A stretch of 51,673 bases of DNA. Origin: Prevotella sp. GTDB taxonomy: Bacteria; Bacteroidota; Bacteroidia; Bacteroidales; Bacteroidaceae. Shown here piece by piece: positions 9,414 to 18,642 of the stretch. Under the pieces are notes generated by a model. That model saw only the letters and a list, made by a program, of their open reading frames with translations. It did not search any database and was not told the DNA's origin. The position numbers and the translations under genes are program-made. Positions within the stretch are counted from its first letter, which is position 1. Every line of letters begins with the position of its first letter. Location of the stretch: positions 1-51,673 of the forward strand of contig JAFQGS010000129.1 of the NCBI GenBank assembly GCA_017415455.1, in the 5' to 3' direction.

Positions 9414-10193
9414 ATGAGTAATACAATAGAAGCATACGCAAAAATAAATCTTGGTCTTAATATTGTGAGCAAGAGAGCCGACGGCTATCACAACCTTGAA
9501 ACAGTTTTCTATCCGGTATATAAGATTAAAGACACCCTGACGATAGACACAGACATACCGGAATGTCAGGTGCACAAGTGCGAAATAACAATCAATGGAT
9601 TAGAGATTGCGGGCAACAGTCAGGACAATCTGATTGTTAAAGCATATAATATGCTTGACAGCAAATACAGCCTGCCACGCGTAAGAATTACATTGGATAA
9701 AAGAATTCCCACTCAGGCTGGAATGGGCGGCGGTTCTTCCGACTGTGCTGCAACATTCAGGCTTCTGAATGACAGGTTCAACCTTAATATCTCCAATGAC
9801 GATATGCGCTCTATGGCTGCCACTCTGGGAGCGGATTGTGCGTTTTTCATAGATCCCCAGCCTTCATTCGCAACAGGCATCGGGGAGATATTAGAACCTG
9901 TAAACGTAAGTCTTGACAATTATGAGATTGTTGTAGTAAAGCCGGATATTGCCGTAAGCACAAAGGAGGCCTTCTCGAAAATCACACCTCACAAGCCGGA
10001 GAAATGCTGCAAGGATATTGTTCAGCAGCCAATAGAGACATGGCGGACAGAGCTTACAAATGATTTTGAGCAAAGCATCTTTGCTCTTTATCCAGAAATC
10101 GGGAAGATAAAGGAGTCTCTGTATAACGACGGGGCTGTTTATGCAGCAATGAGCGGAAGCGGAAGTGCCGTCTTCGGAATATTCAGGATATAG
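9414..10193 (+). CDS. ispE: 4-diphosphocytidyl-2-C-methyl-D-erythritol kinase
   Basis: IspE phosphorylates CDP-methylerythritol with ATP in the non-mevalonate (MEP) route to isoprenoids. The 259-residue protein is a GHMP kinase. It starts EAYAKINLGLNIVSKRADGYH (in parts AYAKINLGLN and RADGYHNLETVF). It has the ATP-binding PTQAGMGGGSSDCAA at about 89-103, LGADCAFFI with the catalytic Asp region, and the C-terminal AAMSGSGSAVFGIF. It is divergent from dnaB and is followed 96 bases later by a NUDIX gene on the same strand. Confidence 0.95.
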   Translation: MSNTIEAYAKINLGLNIVSKRADGYHNLETVFYPVYKIKDTLTIDTDIPECQVHKCEITINGLEIAGNSQDNLIVKAYNMLDSKYSLPRVRITLDKRIPTQAGMGGGSSDCAATFRLLNDRFNLNISNDDMRSMAATLGADCAFFIDPQPSFATGIGEILEPVNVSLDNYEIVVVKPDIAVSTKEAFSKITPHKPEKCCKDIVQQPIETWRTELTNDFEQSIFALYPEIGKIKESLYNDGAVYAAMSGSGSAVFGIFRI

Positions 10194-10289
10194 CCCCTGT
10201 TGCAATCATGGCATGAGAAAACATACTGAAATCCATGGCTTTTTATATAGTCAACGAAATAAAAAGAACTTATTTTCAACAGTCTTATA

Positions 10290-10808
10290 ATGGAGGATAA
10301 CGGAAACGAGTTGCTGCCTGTTGTTGACGAATCGGGCAAAACAATAGGAAAAATCAGTCGCAGCAAGGCTCACAACGGGACAAAAACACTTCATCCGGTC
10401 GTACATCTGCATGTGTTCAATACAGCCGGTGACATTTATCTGCAGAAACGTTCAGAGAATAAACTGATACAGCCAGGCAAATGGGATACGTCTGTTGGCG
10501 GACATATCAGCTACAACGAGAGTATTCTGGATGCTTTAAGGCGTGAGGCGTATGAGGAATTGGGAATTACAGACTTCTCACCTGTATTCCTCTACTCATA
10601 TTTGTTTGAGAGTGATCGCGAGTATGAGTACATAAATGTATTCTACACTATATATGACGGTATCATAACTCCCGACTATGCAGAAGTGTCTGAAGGGAAA
10701 TACTGGAGTATAGATGATATAAAGACAAATACAGGTAAGGATATTCTCACTCCAAACTTCGAGAAAGAGATTACGGGCGTAATTGAGTTTTTGAGTAGTA
10801 ATAAATAG
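10290..10808 (+). CDS. NUDIX hydrolase, YfcD/IPP-isomerase-like subfamily
   Basis: A 172-residue NUDIX protein. The Nudix box is clear: GGHISYNESILDALR followed by REAYEELGI (about residues 71-94), which supplies the metal-binding glutamates. The start (LLPVVDESGKTIGKISRSKAH) and LHPVVHLHVFN resemble the YfcD group, related in fold to type I IPP isomerase. The isomerase catalytic Cys motif is not seen, so a pyrophosphohydrolase role on an unknown substrate is more likely. Its position after ispE suggests co-transcription but does not prove a link to isoprenoids. Confidence 0.82.
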   Translation: MEDNGNELLPVVDESGKTIGKISRSKAHNGTKTLHPVVHLHVFNTAGDIYLQKRSENKLIQPGKWDTSVGGHISYNESILDALRREAYEELGITDFSPVFLYSYLFESDREYEYINVFYTIYDGIITPDYAEVSEGKYWSIDDIKTNTGKDILTPNFEKEITGVIEFLSSNK

Positions 10809-10856
10809 CCGAAGGCGTATCGCGCCATCATACCTTGATAGAGACGGATTTCATAA

Positions 10857-10884
10857 GAGTCGTAAAGCAATATGGTTACGACTC
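10857..10884. repeat. Perfect 9-bp inverted repeat next to repeat array B
   Basis: GAGTCGTAA (10857-10865) and TTACGACTC (10876-10884) are separated by 10 bases. As RNA this would form a hairpin after the NUDIX gene, but no T-run follows; the 22-bp array begins two bases later. It could be a factor-dependent or weak terminator, or a protein site. Confidence 0.7.
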
Positions 10885-10886
10885 GT

Positions 10887-10974
10887 AAATGGCATACTTT
10901 TGAGTGCTAAATGGCATACTTTTGAGTGCTAAATGGCATACTTTTGAGTGCCAAATGGCATACTTTTGTATTTT
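10887..10974. repeat. 22-bp tandem repeat array B (4 copies)
   Basis: Copies start at 10887, 10909, 10931 and 10953. The first three are identical over AAATGGCATACTTTTGAG and the fourth loses similarity in its last bases. The unit fits the shared TAA-N5-ATACTTTTGA-N4 consensus on the plus strand. It occupies the 329-base gap between the NUDIX gene and tamB. The rest of the gap is AT-rich sequence with no gene and a possible tamB promoter near its end. Confidence 0.94.
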
Positions 10975-11089
10975 AATTGACATGCTCAACTTTTGTTGTT
11001 TCCCACCAAGACAAGCCCCAAAGACAAGAAAATATTTATTCTGATGTTTTTTTTCAACAAAGAATACTCTGTCTTTCTTACTTTTAATG

Positions 11090-11097
11090 TAATTTTG
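11090..11097 (+). promoter_or_regulatory. Possible -7 element upstream of tamB
   Basis: TAATTTTG is 40 bases upstream of the tamB ATG and matches TAnnTTTG, without a good -33 TTTG. Weak support. Confidence 0.35.
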
Positions 11098-11137
11098 TAG
11101 CGTATTATGATTTAACAATCATACTGTTCTACTATTA

Positions 11138-14100
11138 ATGAAGAAATTAAAACACATAATAAGCATCGCAATATGGTCCATATTAGGATTCTACATCTTT
11201 CTTGCCATATCTACGCATGTACCATTTATACAGAAGTTCATAGGCAACGTAACAGCAAATGCCATTGAAAAGAAGATTGGAGCCGATGTTTCCATAGGGA
11301 AAGTGAACTTAGGATTCATGAACCGCCTGATTGTTGACGACATCGTTATAAAAGACAAGAACAACGCGGAGATGATTAAATCATCACGATTCTCTGTGAA
11401 ACTTGACTTGTATGACTTAATAAGCGGTAAAGTGAATGTCAGTTCAGCACAGATATTCGGCTTGCGTGCCAATCTATACAAGGCAGACGAGATGTCAAAA
11501 CCAAATTTTCAGTTTCTTATTGACTCGTTAAGAAGCAAGGATGACAGCAAAGCCGGTACTGACATAAATATCAAGTCGTTAGTGATAAGGCATGGGGCAA
11601 TAAAATATGACGTACACTCCCACCCTGTTTCCAACGTAATTAATCCTAACCATATTGAGATAAAAGACATCAGCAGCAATATCGCTCTCAACATAAAGAG
11701 CAACGGCGAGACAGATATAAACATCAAATCCTTTGCATGTAAAGAGAAATCGGGCGTTGACCTAAGAAACCTGACGCTTTTCCTGCATCACGACAAGAAG
11801 CACTCATATATAAAAGACCTCAAGATAGAACTGCCGAAGAGTTACATTTACACAGACTCTATATATTTGTCATATCACTCTGACAATAAGGGCAATAACC
11901 GGAAAATAGTAAACATTTACAATAACAATATAAATGCTGTTGTACATGCGCAAGACCTGGCATTTCTAAGTAATGAACTGAAATCGGTAGATAACACAAT
12001 AAACATCAATCTTAGAATACAGGGCAATGAAAAGACTGTTTTTATTCCATCATTCAAGGCAAACACGCCCGATGGCAGTTTCGTGTTAAACACAGGAATA
12101 AGCATACGCGACTGGCAAGAAAGGAATAGCACATGGGGAGTGGAGAATCTTACCCTTAAAGCCCGTACAGACTTCTATGAGGACATTCTCACGGCATTTC
12201 ATGTAGATGAGGATATTGTCAGTAAAATAAGCAAGACAGGTGAGATAAAACTTACATTGGACGCCGCGGGAGACAACAAGGATTTGACAGCACAGGGCAA
12301 CCTCGTCACACAGGCAGGAGCGGCGAAATTCAAAAGCAATCTATATAACGACCATCTGACGGCAGACATAACCGCCGAAGAGATAGACTTAAATCAGATA
12401 TTGTCTGACGAGAGATTCGGAAAGTTGACTGCTGATTTAAGCATTAGCGGACAAAAAGCCCACAGTTCTCTTACAGGTATTGTCAAAGGTGAAATAACAA
12501 ACTTCACATTCAACAACTATAATTACAAAGATGTTGACTTCACCGTAAAGGCACTAAACAACCAATATGACTTTGAGATAGACTCAGAAGACCCTCAGTG
12601 TATGATATCTGCAAATGGCAGCGCTATATCAGACAAGATGCTGAGACATATTAAAATCAACGCGACATGCGACAATATCAACCTGAGGGCGTTAAACATA
12701 ACAGACCGCTGGGGAGATTCTGACATGAGAGGCAGCATCTCTGCAGATATTGACATGAACCACACAGGCATGCCAAAAGGATGGGTCAAGGTGGACAACT
12801 ATACCCTAATAGGCAGCGACAATAATTACTCACTAAACAAACTGAGCATTAATTCCAACGATACGACAATATTGCTTGACAGCGACTTTGGTCATGTGGA
12901 GATATGCGGCAACTACAATTACAAGACAATAGGCAGCAGTATTATGGATATCATAAACAGCCGCCTTTCATTTACGGACAAGAGCACTTCCAAAGCCTCA
13001 AAAAAACAGAACAGATTCAGGCTGAATGCAGAGATAAAAGACACAGAATGGTTGAAATCCATATTCGGAATACCGGCGGAAATATCTTCTCCATTGACCA
13101 TGAGAGGCTCTGTAGATGATAGCAAGAAGACAATTTCGCTTTCTTGCAATCTGCCATATATCAAATATAACGGCAGCGAATATAAGGACATTAATGCTTA
13201 TATCCGGACTCCCAATGACACGTTGCAAGCCTATGCGACAATCAATAAGATTCAGAAAAACGGAGGTAACCTTCTGTTGAAGGCGAAGGCTGATGCCGTG
13301 GATGACAAACTGCTGAGCTTATTTGACATAGATGTCAATCAAGAGAAGCCTATAAGCGGGACACTATATGCAGAGACTAATTTCCTGAGAAACGAGACAG
13401 GAGAGCACGTAGCCCATATAAACATACATCCATCGGTGATGATGATGAACAACACAGAGTGGCATATCAAACCATCGGGCATCGTGTACCAGAAGGATCA
13501 CGTAATCATCGACCACCTTGCTATAGAGCACGAAGACCAATATATAAAGATGTCTGGATTAGCGACAAAAAGCAGTAATGACTCAATAGTGCTTGACTTA
13601 CACAACGTAGATGTAAGCTACATTCTCAACCTCGTTGACTTTCATTCAGTCAGATTCGGAGGTTTGGCATCAGGACAAGCATACATCAAATCCGCATTCA
13701 ACAATCCAGACATGAACGCATCCCTAAAGGTGGAGGAATTTAAATTCCAAGACGGCAGTATGGGTACGCTGAATGCAGATGTATGCTGGAACAAGGATTT
13801 GGAGCAGATAGACATAGACGCAGTGGCTTTTGAAAACGAAAAAGCCTTCACTCTGATTAACGGATACATATCTCCCAAAAGGAACTACATAGACTTAGGC
13901 ATTAACGCAAACAACACAAATATTGAATTTGTTGAAGGATTCTGTGGAAGTTTTATGAGTAACATAAAAGCCTTCACAAACGGCAATGCACGCGTAATCG
14001 GAGATTTAAGTGCCGTAAATCTTGTTGGAGACCTTAATGTAGATGGAACAATAGACATAACACCTCTACGCACGACATATGCACTCGACAACGTGTACGT

Positions 14101-15553
14101 AAAGTTAGTTCCAAACGAAATTATATTTAACAACAGCATAATAAAAGACATATATGGAAACAAGGCTGTAGTAAATGGAGCGCTTCATCACAAAAACCTT
14201 GGCCGTCTGACATTCGACCTTACCGTTGAGCCTGACAACTTCCTGTGTTATGACCATAAGGAATATGGCAATAACACATTCTATGGAACAGTGTTCGGAA
14301 CCGGGTTGTGTACAATAACCGGAAAACGTGGAAGTATAGAGTTTGACATAAACATAACGCCTCAGAAAAACTCTTTTATAGAATATAACGCAGCAAGTCC
14401 GGATGCTATCAACAACGAACAGTTTATCGTCTGGAATGAGAAAAAAGCAGACAGTACACAAACAGATAGTATCATAACTGACAAATTGGTCAGCACGCCA
14501 GCGCTACCTTCAGCATCTGACCTTAAGATAAACTTCGTTATTAATGCCAATCCTGATTTCACACTGAGGGTACTCATGGACAAAACAACAGGAGACTATA
14601 TTGCATTAAATGGAACCGGCGGCATTAATGCCACATTCTACAACAAAGGGTCTTTCATCATGAATGGCACATACCAGATAGAAGCAGGAACTTACAAGCT
14701 TACTATTCAGAATATCATGAAAAAGGAGTTTAAGTTCCAGCCAGGAAGCTTTATCGTATTCGGAGGCAATCCATATCATGCGGCACTTAACCTGAAGGCA
14801 CTTTATACCGTGAACGGTGTCTCACTTTCGGACCTGCAGATTGGTAACAGCTTTACAAGTAATAATGTACGCGTCGACTGCATGATGAACATAAGCGGAA
14901 CACCACAGGCACCACATGTTGATTTTGATTTCGACCTGCCTACCGTTAACAGCGATGCGAAACAAATGGTAAGATCGCTCATCAACAGCGAAGAGGAACT
15001 GAACCAGCAAGTTATATATCTGCTAAGCATAGGACGATTCTATAACCAGAATACAGACAACAATGCAGAAAGCAGCACACAGCCCAGTCAGACAAGTCTG
15101 GCTATGCAGAGCCTCCTTAGCGGCACACTGAGCCAACAGCTGAACAACGTACTGGGAACGCTGATAAACAGCAACAACTGGAATTTCGGAGCAAATATCA
15201 GTACTGGTGATGAGGGCTTTAATAATGCTGAGTATGAGGGAATACTTTCCGGACGACTGCTGAATAACAGACTTATATTCAACGGACAGTTTGGATACAG
15301 AGATAATGAGAATGCTACAACATCATTTATAGGAGACTTTGACCTGAGATATTTATTATATCCAAATGGGAATCTTGCAATAAAGGTATATAATCAGACA
15401 AATGACAGATATTTCACAAAATCATCACTGAACACTCAAGGTATCGGACTGATAATAAAGAAAGATTTCAACACTTTGAAAGAACTGTTCTCCAGCAGCA
15501 GGAAAAAGAAAAAGATAATACAAAACGAGAACCAGGAGAACAGCCCTAAATAG
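11138..15553 (+). CDS. tamB: TamB-like translocation/assembly protein (DUF490/TamB domain)
   Basis: A 1471-residue AsmA/TamB-type protein. An N-terminal membrane anchor (about residues 8-27, IISIAIWSILGFYIFLAIST) is followed by a very long beta-rich periplasmic region, as in bridge-like lipid-transfer proteins. The early VSIGKVNLGFMNRLIVDDIVI matches the AsmA-like start. The last 400 residues carry the TamB C-terminal domain (ALNGTGGINATFYNKGSFIM in parts, YQIEAGTYKLTIQNI, QLNNVLGTLI, FNGQFGYRDN). It probably spans the periplasm and helps build or supply lipid to the outer membrane. No TamA/Omp85 gene is adjacent. The ending is Lys-rich (RKKKKI). Confidence 0.9.
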   Translation: MKKLKHIISIAIWSILGFYIFLAISTHVPFIQKFIGNVTANAIEKKIGADVSIGKVNLGFMNRLIVDDIVIKDKNNAEMIKSSRFSVKLDLYDLISGKVNVSSAQIFGLRANLYKADEMSKPNFQFLIDSLRSKDDSKAGTDINIKSLVIRHGAIKYDVHSHPVSNVINPNHIEIKDISSNIALNIKSNGETDINIKSFACKEKSGVDLRNLTLFLHHDKKHSYIKDLKIELPKSYIYTDSIYLSYHSDNKGNNRKIVNIYNNNINAVVHAQDLAFLSNELKSVDNTININLRIQGNEKTVFIPSFKANTPDGSFVLNTGISIRDWQERNSTWGVENLTLKARTDFYEDILTAFHVDEDIVSKISKTGEIKLTLDAAGDNKDLTAQGNLVTQAGAAKFKSNLYNDHLTADITAEEIDLNQILSDERFGKLTADLSISGQKAHSSLTGIVKGEITNFTFNNYNYKDVDFTVKALNNQYDFEIDSEDPQCMISANGSAISDKMLRHIKINATCDNINLRALNITDRWGDSDMRGSISADIDMNHTGMPKGWVKVDNYTLIGSDNNYSLNKLSINSNDTTILLDSDFGHVEICGNYNYKTIGSSIMDIINSRLSFTDKSTSKASKKQNRFRLNAEIKDTEWLKSIFGIPAEISSPLTMRGSVDDSKKTISLSCNLPYIKYNGSEYKDINAYIRTPNDTLQAYATINKIQKNGGNLLLKAKADAVDDKLLSLFDIDVNQEKPISGTLYAETNFLRNETGEHVAHINIHPSVMMMNNTEWHIKPSGIVYQKDHVIIDHLAIEHEDQYIKMSGLATKSSNDSIVLDLHNVDVSYILNLVDFHSVRFGGLASGQAYIKSAFNNPDMNASLKVEEFKFQDGSMGTLNADVCWNKDLEQIDIDAVAFENEKAFTLINGYISPKRNYIDLGINANNTNIEFVEGFCGSFMSNIKAFTNGNARVIGDLSAVNLVGDLNVDGTIDITPLRTTYALDNVYVKLVPNEIIFNNSIIKDIYGNKAVVNGALHHKNLGRLTFDLTVEPDNFLCYDHKEYGNNTFYGTVFGTGLCTITGKRGSIEFDINITPQKNSFIEYNAASPDAINNEQFIVWNEKKADSTQTDSIITDKLVSTPALPSASDLKINFVINANPDFTLRVLMDKTTGDYIALNGTGGINATFYNKGSFIMNGTYQIEAGTYKLTIQNIMKKEFKFQPGSFIVFGGNPYHAALNLKALYTVNGVSLSDLQIGNSFTSNNVRVDCMMNISGTPQAPHVDFDFDLPTVNSDAKQMVRSLINSEEELNQQVIYLLSIGRFYNQNTDNNAESSTQPSQTSLAMQSLLSGTLSQQLNNVLGTLINSNNWNFGANISTGDEGFNNAEYEGILSGRLLNNRLIFNGQFGYRDNENATTSFIGDFDLRYLLYPNGNLAIKVYNQTNDRYFTKSSLNTQGIGLIIKKDFNTLKELFSSSRKKKKIIQNENQENSPK

Positions 15554-15713
15554 TGTTCACACAATATAATATATACCATATATAGCATCGTGTCGCCATA
15601 TATCTGAAAGCAGTATAATCATATGGAAAGTTATATTTGACAGCATAAATTGTTAAATAACTGTTAAAACTTTTGCTATCTTAATGCATATCAATAAGTT
15701 TTTTGCATTTCAG

Positions 15714-15745
15714 TTTATCGTTCTCATGTAAAAGTTGTAACTTTG
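15714..15745 (+). promoter_or_regulatory. Promoter of rpsA
   Basis: TAACTTTG (15738-15745) is preceded at 20 bases by TTTA (15714-15717), a one-base departure from TTTG. Transcription would start near 15752, giving a leader of about 60 bases that is AT-rich with no clear Shine-Dalgarno site. Confidence 0.72.
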
Positions 15746-15812
15746 CAGCCGTTTAAAACATTATGTATTAACATAAAGTCTAACGTTATTAATTTTTTAA
15801 TTTATTAAATTT

Positions 15813-17585
15813 ATGTCTAACTTTAAAAATGTACAGCCACTTGAGGACTTCAATTGGGAAGAATTTGAGAATGGCAGTTCTTTGGAAGTAAGCAAGGATG
15901 AACTCCTTAAGGCTTACGACGAAACTCTTAACAAGGTAAGCGAGCATCAGGTTGTTGATGGTAAGGTTATCTCTGTTGACAAGAAAGAAGTAATCGTAAA
16001 CATCGGTTACAAGAGCGATGGTATCATCTCTGCAAGCGAATTCCGCTACAATCCAGACCTGAAGGTTGGTGACGTTGTTGAGGTTTATGTAGAGAACCAG
16101 GAAGACAAGAAAGGTCAGCTCCTTCTTTCACACAAGAAAGCACGTCTGAGCAAGAGCTGGGATCGTGTTAACGCAGCACTTGATAACGAGGAAGTTATCC
16201 AGGGTTACATTAAGTGCCGCACAAAGGGTGGTATGATTGTTGATGTATTTGGCATCGAGGCATTCTTGCCAGGAAGCCAGATTGACGTTCATCCAATCCG
16301 CGACTACGATGTATTCGTAGGAAAGACTATGGAATTCAAAGTTGTTAAGATCAATCAGGAGTTCCGTAACGTTGTTGTTTCACACAAGGCTCTTATTGAG
16401 GCTGAACTTGAGGCACAGAAGAAAGAAATTATCAGCAAACTTGAGAAAGGACAGATTCTCGAAGGAACTGTTAAGAATATCACATCTTACGGTGTATTCG
16501 TTGACCTCGGTGGTGTTGACGGACTCATTCACATTACAGACCTTTCATGGGGCCGCGTAAGTGATCCTACAGAGGTTGTTGCTCTTGACCAGAAGATTAA
16601 TGTTGTTATCATTGACTTTGATGATGAGAAGAAGCGCATTGCTCTTGGTTTGAAGCAGCTTACTCCACATCCATGGGATGCTCTTGACGCAGAGTTGAAG
16701 GTTGGTGATCACGTTAAGGGTAAGGTTGTTGTTATCGCTGACTACGGAGCATTCGTTGAGATAGCAGCAGGTGTTGAGGGTCTTATCCACGTTTCTGAAA
16801 TGAGCTGGAGCCAGCACTTGCGTTCTGCTCAGGAGTTCATGCACGTAGGTGATGAGATTGAAGCAGTAATCCTTACACTCGACCGCGATGAGCGTAAGAT
16901 GTCACTCGGTATCAAGCAGCTTAAGGAAGATCCATGGGAGACAATCGAGGTTAAGTATCCTGTAGGCAGCAAGCATGTTGCTAAAGTTCGTAACTTTACA
17001 AACTTCGGTATCTTCGTAGAGCTTGAGGAAGGTGTAGATGGTCTTATCCACATTTCAGACCTCTCTTGGACAAAGAAAGTTAAGCATCCTTCAGAGTTCA
17101 CACAGGTAGGTGCAGAGATTGACGTTTTGGTTCTTGAGATAGACAAGGAGAACCGTCGTCTGTCACTCGGCCACAAGCAGCTTGAGGACAACCCATGGGA
17201 TACATACGAGTCACTCTATACACAGGGTACTGTTCACACAGGTAAGATAACAGAAATCATGGATAAGGGTGCTGTTATTGCATTGAACGAAGGTGGTGAA
17301 GGTTTTGCAACTCCAAAGCATCTTGTTAAGGAAGACGGCTCACAGGCACAGCTTGGCGAGGAACTCAGCTTCAAGGTAATTGAGTTTGTTAAGGAGACAA
17401 AGCGTATCATCCTTTCTCACAGCCGCACATTCGAGGATGTGAAAGAAGAGCCAAAGAAAGCTCCACGCAAGAAGACTGTTAAGAAGGACGATGCTCCTGT
17501 AATTAACAATGTTGCAGCAAGCACAACACTTGGTGATTTGGATGCACTTGCTGAGCTTAAGGCAAAAATGGAAAAAGGTGAGTAA
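15813..17585 (+). CDS. rpsA: 30S ribosomal protein S1
   Basis: S1 binds mRNA on the 30S subunit and aids initiation. The 590-residue protein contains six S1 (OB-fold) repeats, starting near VVDGKVISVD, VIQGYIKCRT, ILEGTVKNIT, HVKGKVVVIA, KHVAKVRNFT and VHTGKITEIM. Repeats 3-5 carry the typical YGVFVDLGGVDGLIHITDLSW pattern (seen as GVFVDL plus GLIHITDLSW). A Lys-rich tail (KKAPRKKTVKKDD) and a final short helix follow. Codon choice is strongly biased (gtt, aag, ctt, cgt), unlike tamB just before it, as expected of a highly expressed gene. It has its own promoter and a strong terminator. Confidence 0.97.
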   Translation: MSNFKNVQPLEDFNWEEFENGSSLEVSKDELLKAYDETLNKVSEHQVVDGKVISVDKKEVIVNIGYKSDGIISASEFRYNPDLKVGDVVEVYVENQEDKKGQLLLSHKKARLSKSWDRVNAALDNEEVIQGYIKCRTKGGMIVDVFGIEAFLPGSQIDVHPIRDYDVFVGKTMEFKVVKINQEFRNVVVSHKALIEAELEAQKKEIISKLEKGQILEGTVKNITSYGVFVDLGGVDGLIHITDLSWGRVSDPTEVVALDQKINVVIIDFDDEKKRIALGLKQLTPHPWDALDAELKVGDHVKGKVVVIADYGAFVEIAAGVEGLIHVSEMSWSQHLRSAQEFMHVGDEIEAVILTLDRDERKMSLGIKQLKEDPWETIEVKYPVGSKHVAKVRNFTNFGIFVELEEGVDGLIHISDLSWTKKVKHPSEFTQVGAEIDVLVLEIDKENRRLSLGHKQLEDNPWDTYESLYTQGTVHTGKITEIMDKGAVIALNEGGEGFATPKHLVKEDGSQAQLGEELSFKVIEFVKETKRIILSHSRTFEDVKEEPKKAPRKKTVKKDDAPVINNVAASTTLGDLDALAELKAKMEKGE

Positions 17586-17606
17586 TACAGAGCTCTAATA
17601 ACCAAT

Positions 17607-17639
17607 AAAAAAGTCCCATTAACAAGTGGGACTTTTTTT
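17607..17639. terminator. Bidirectional intrinsic terminator after rpsA
   Basis: AAAAAAGTCCCA (ending 17618) pairs with TGGGACTTTTTTT across an 8-base loop. The A-run before and T-run after the stem mean it can end transcription of rpsA and, read on the other strand, of the two-component operon that converges from the right. Confidence 0.92.
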
Positions 17640-17794
17640 ATTGCTCGTAACTTAAAGCGAAAGGATTTACCAAAGTTAGTATGGACAAAAGTATGTGTTA
17701 TTAATTGAAGAAACGACTTGCAGGAAGCTGTTTTTTTGTCAAAGGAATGACAAACCAGACATTAGTTCTTAGCTGAATGCCCCACAACTAATCA

Positions 17795-17986
17795 TCAATC
17801 GTTTATTATAAAATCTGCGGCTTCTTCTGGGGTATTGAATAACATACACTCTTCTAAAGTATCATCACCAAGGTCTTTTAGGAGTTCCTTTGCTGTTTTC
17901 TCATCAATAATACTCATGCCATTAGTGTCCTTTATTGACAACATGGACTCTAACACTTTTCCCTTATATAATTCAATATCAGACAT
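17795..17986 (-). CDS. Small acidic protein of unknown function, last gene of the two-component operon
   Basis: A 63-residue acidic, probably cytosolic protein with no membrane segment. It is dominated by predicted helices and contains DEKTAKELLKDLGDDTLEEC followed by NTPEEAADFIIND. I recognise no family. It begins 11 bases after the stop of the AbgT-like membrane protein, on the same strand, and is the last frame before the bidirectional terminator, so it is probably co-transcribed. The spacing and coherent composition argue for a real gene, but there is no independent confirmation. Confidence 0.6.
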   Translation of the reverse strand: MSDIELYKGKVLESMLSIKDTNGMSIIDEKTAKELLKDLGDDTLEECMLFNTPEEAADFIIND

Positions 17987-17997
17987 GTTTCTTGCAT

Positions 17998-18642
17998 TTA
18001 TAGTATATTAGACAATACGTATTTCACACTATAATAAAACTGAGCCGTAAATATATAGGCAACTATCACTGGGGCTATATGGTTTACACCTCTTACCATA
18101 GACTTGAAGATATCATGAAACCCTGTATAAACTTCGGCAATAAGACCGTAAGTAGCACCTATTGATAATAATGAAAATGAGACTATTGGTATGAGTGCAT
18201 ATGAAAAGGGACTGGGAAAGAGATCCCCGGTTACACTTAACAGCATGGCATGAGGCTTTAATGCCAATAAGAAAACAGACAATAAGATAATACCACTAAT
18301 AACAAGAGATGCGCTAATTGCAAGACGTTGTTTATATCCCACAGGATTAATACCCTTAAAAACATTTATAATATTACTTGAAATAAACACCTGGCCACCA
18401 ATACCCAAGAGCAATAGCCACACCAATATCTCCGAGGACAGATTATCAGAGAAACATCCGAAAAACCAGCGAATACCTGCATAACTAAGTAAAGAATTAA
18501 TACCAAGAGCCGGCATAACCGCACTTATCATCCACGATGTCAGGATTACCAATACATTCAGGATGATAAAAGCCAAGGAAATACGTGACAAAAATCTCAT
18601 TATCTTACTACTTTTTACTATCCTAATTCTCGTCAGGAACAA
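17998..18642 (-). CDS. Short AbgT-like membrane protein
   Basis: A 214-residue protein with about five hydrophobic segments: roughly residues 17-42, 68-88, 107-128, 146-170 and 188-207. By eye it resembles the AbgT (p-aminobenzoyl-glutamate transporter) family. LLSYAGIRWFFGCFSDNL followed by LLLLGIGG recalls one conserved AbgT block. FPSPFSYALIPIVSFSLLSI, YGLIAE and later IVAYIFTAQF recall another. AbgT proteins are about 500 residues, so this is less than half a transporter, and no companion fragment lies beside it. It overlaps the response-regulator gene by 20 bases, which implies coupled expression. It could be a membrane sensor or accessory rather than a transporter. The family link is from memory and moderate. 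Confidence 0.6.
   Translation of the reverse strand: MFLTRIRIVKSSKIMRFLSRISLAFIILNVLVILTSWMISAVMPALGINSLLSYAGIRWFFGCFSDNLSSEILVWLLLLGIGGQVFISSNIINVFKGINPVGYKQRLAISASLVISGIILLSVFLLALKPHAMLLSVTGDLFPSPFSYALIPIVSFSLLSIGATYGLIAEVYTGFHDIFKSMVRGVNHIAPVIVAYIFTAQFYYSVKYVLSNIL

Noticed and set aside
9324..9575. An 83-residue minus-strand open frame
   Set aside because: It lies over the dnaB/ispE promoter region and the ispE 5' end; composition is that of a shadow frame.
10290..10808. Isopentenyl-diphosphate isomerase beside ispE
   Set aside because: The NUDIX box and overall similarity are present, but the isomerase catalytic Cys motif is not seen; left as a NUDIX hydrolase.
10876..11118. An 80-residue open frame on the minus strand
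   Set aside because: It is mostly the translation of the 22-bp repeats (KYAIWHS-like repeats) plus AT-rich sequence; no domain and no promoter.
17730..17755. TTTGTC/GACAAA hairpin as the terminator of the two-component operon
   Set aside because: On the minus strand the run that follows is A-rich, not T-rich; the bidirectional hairpin at 17607-17639 is the better terminator.
17998..18642. Frameshifted remnant of a full AbgT gene
   Set aside because: No missing AbgT blocks are found in other frames on either side; the frame is intact and overlaps its neighbour as a working gene would.
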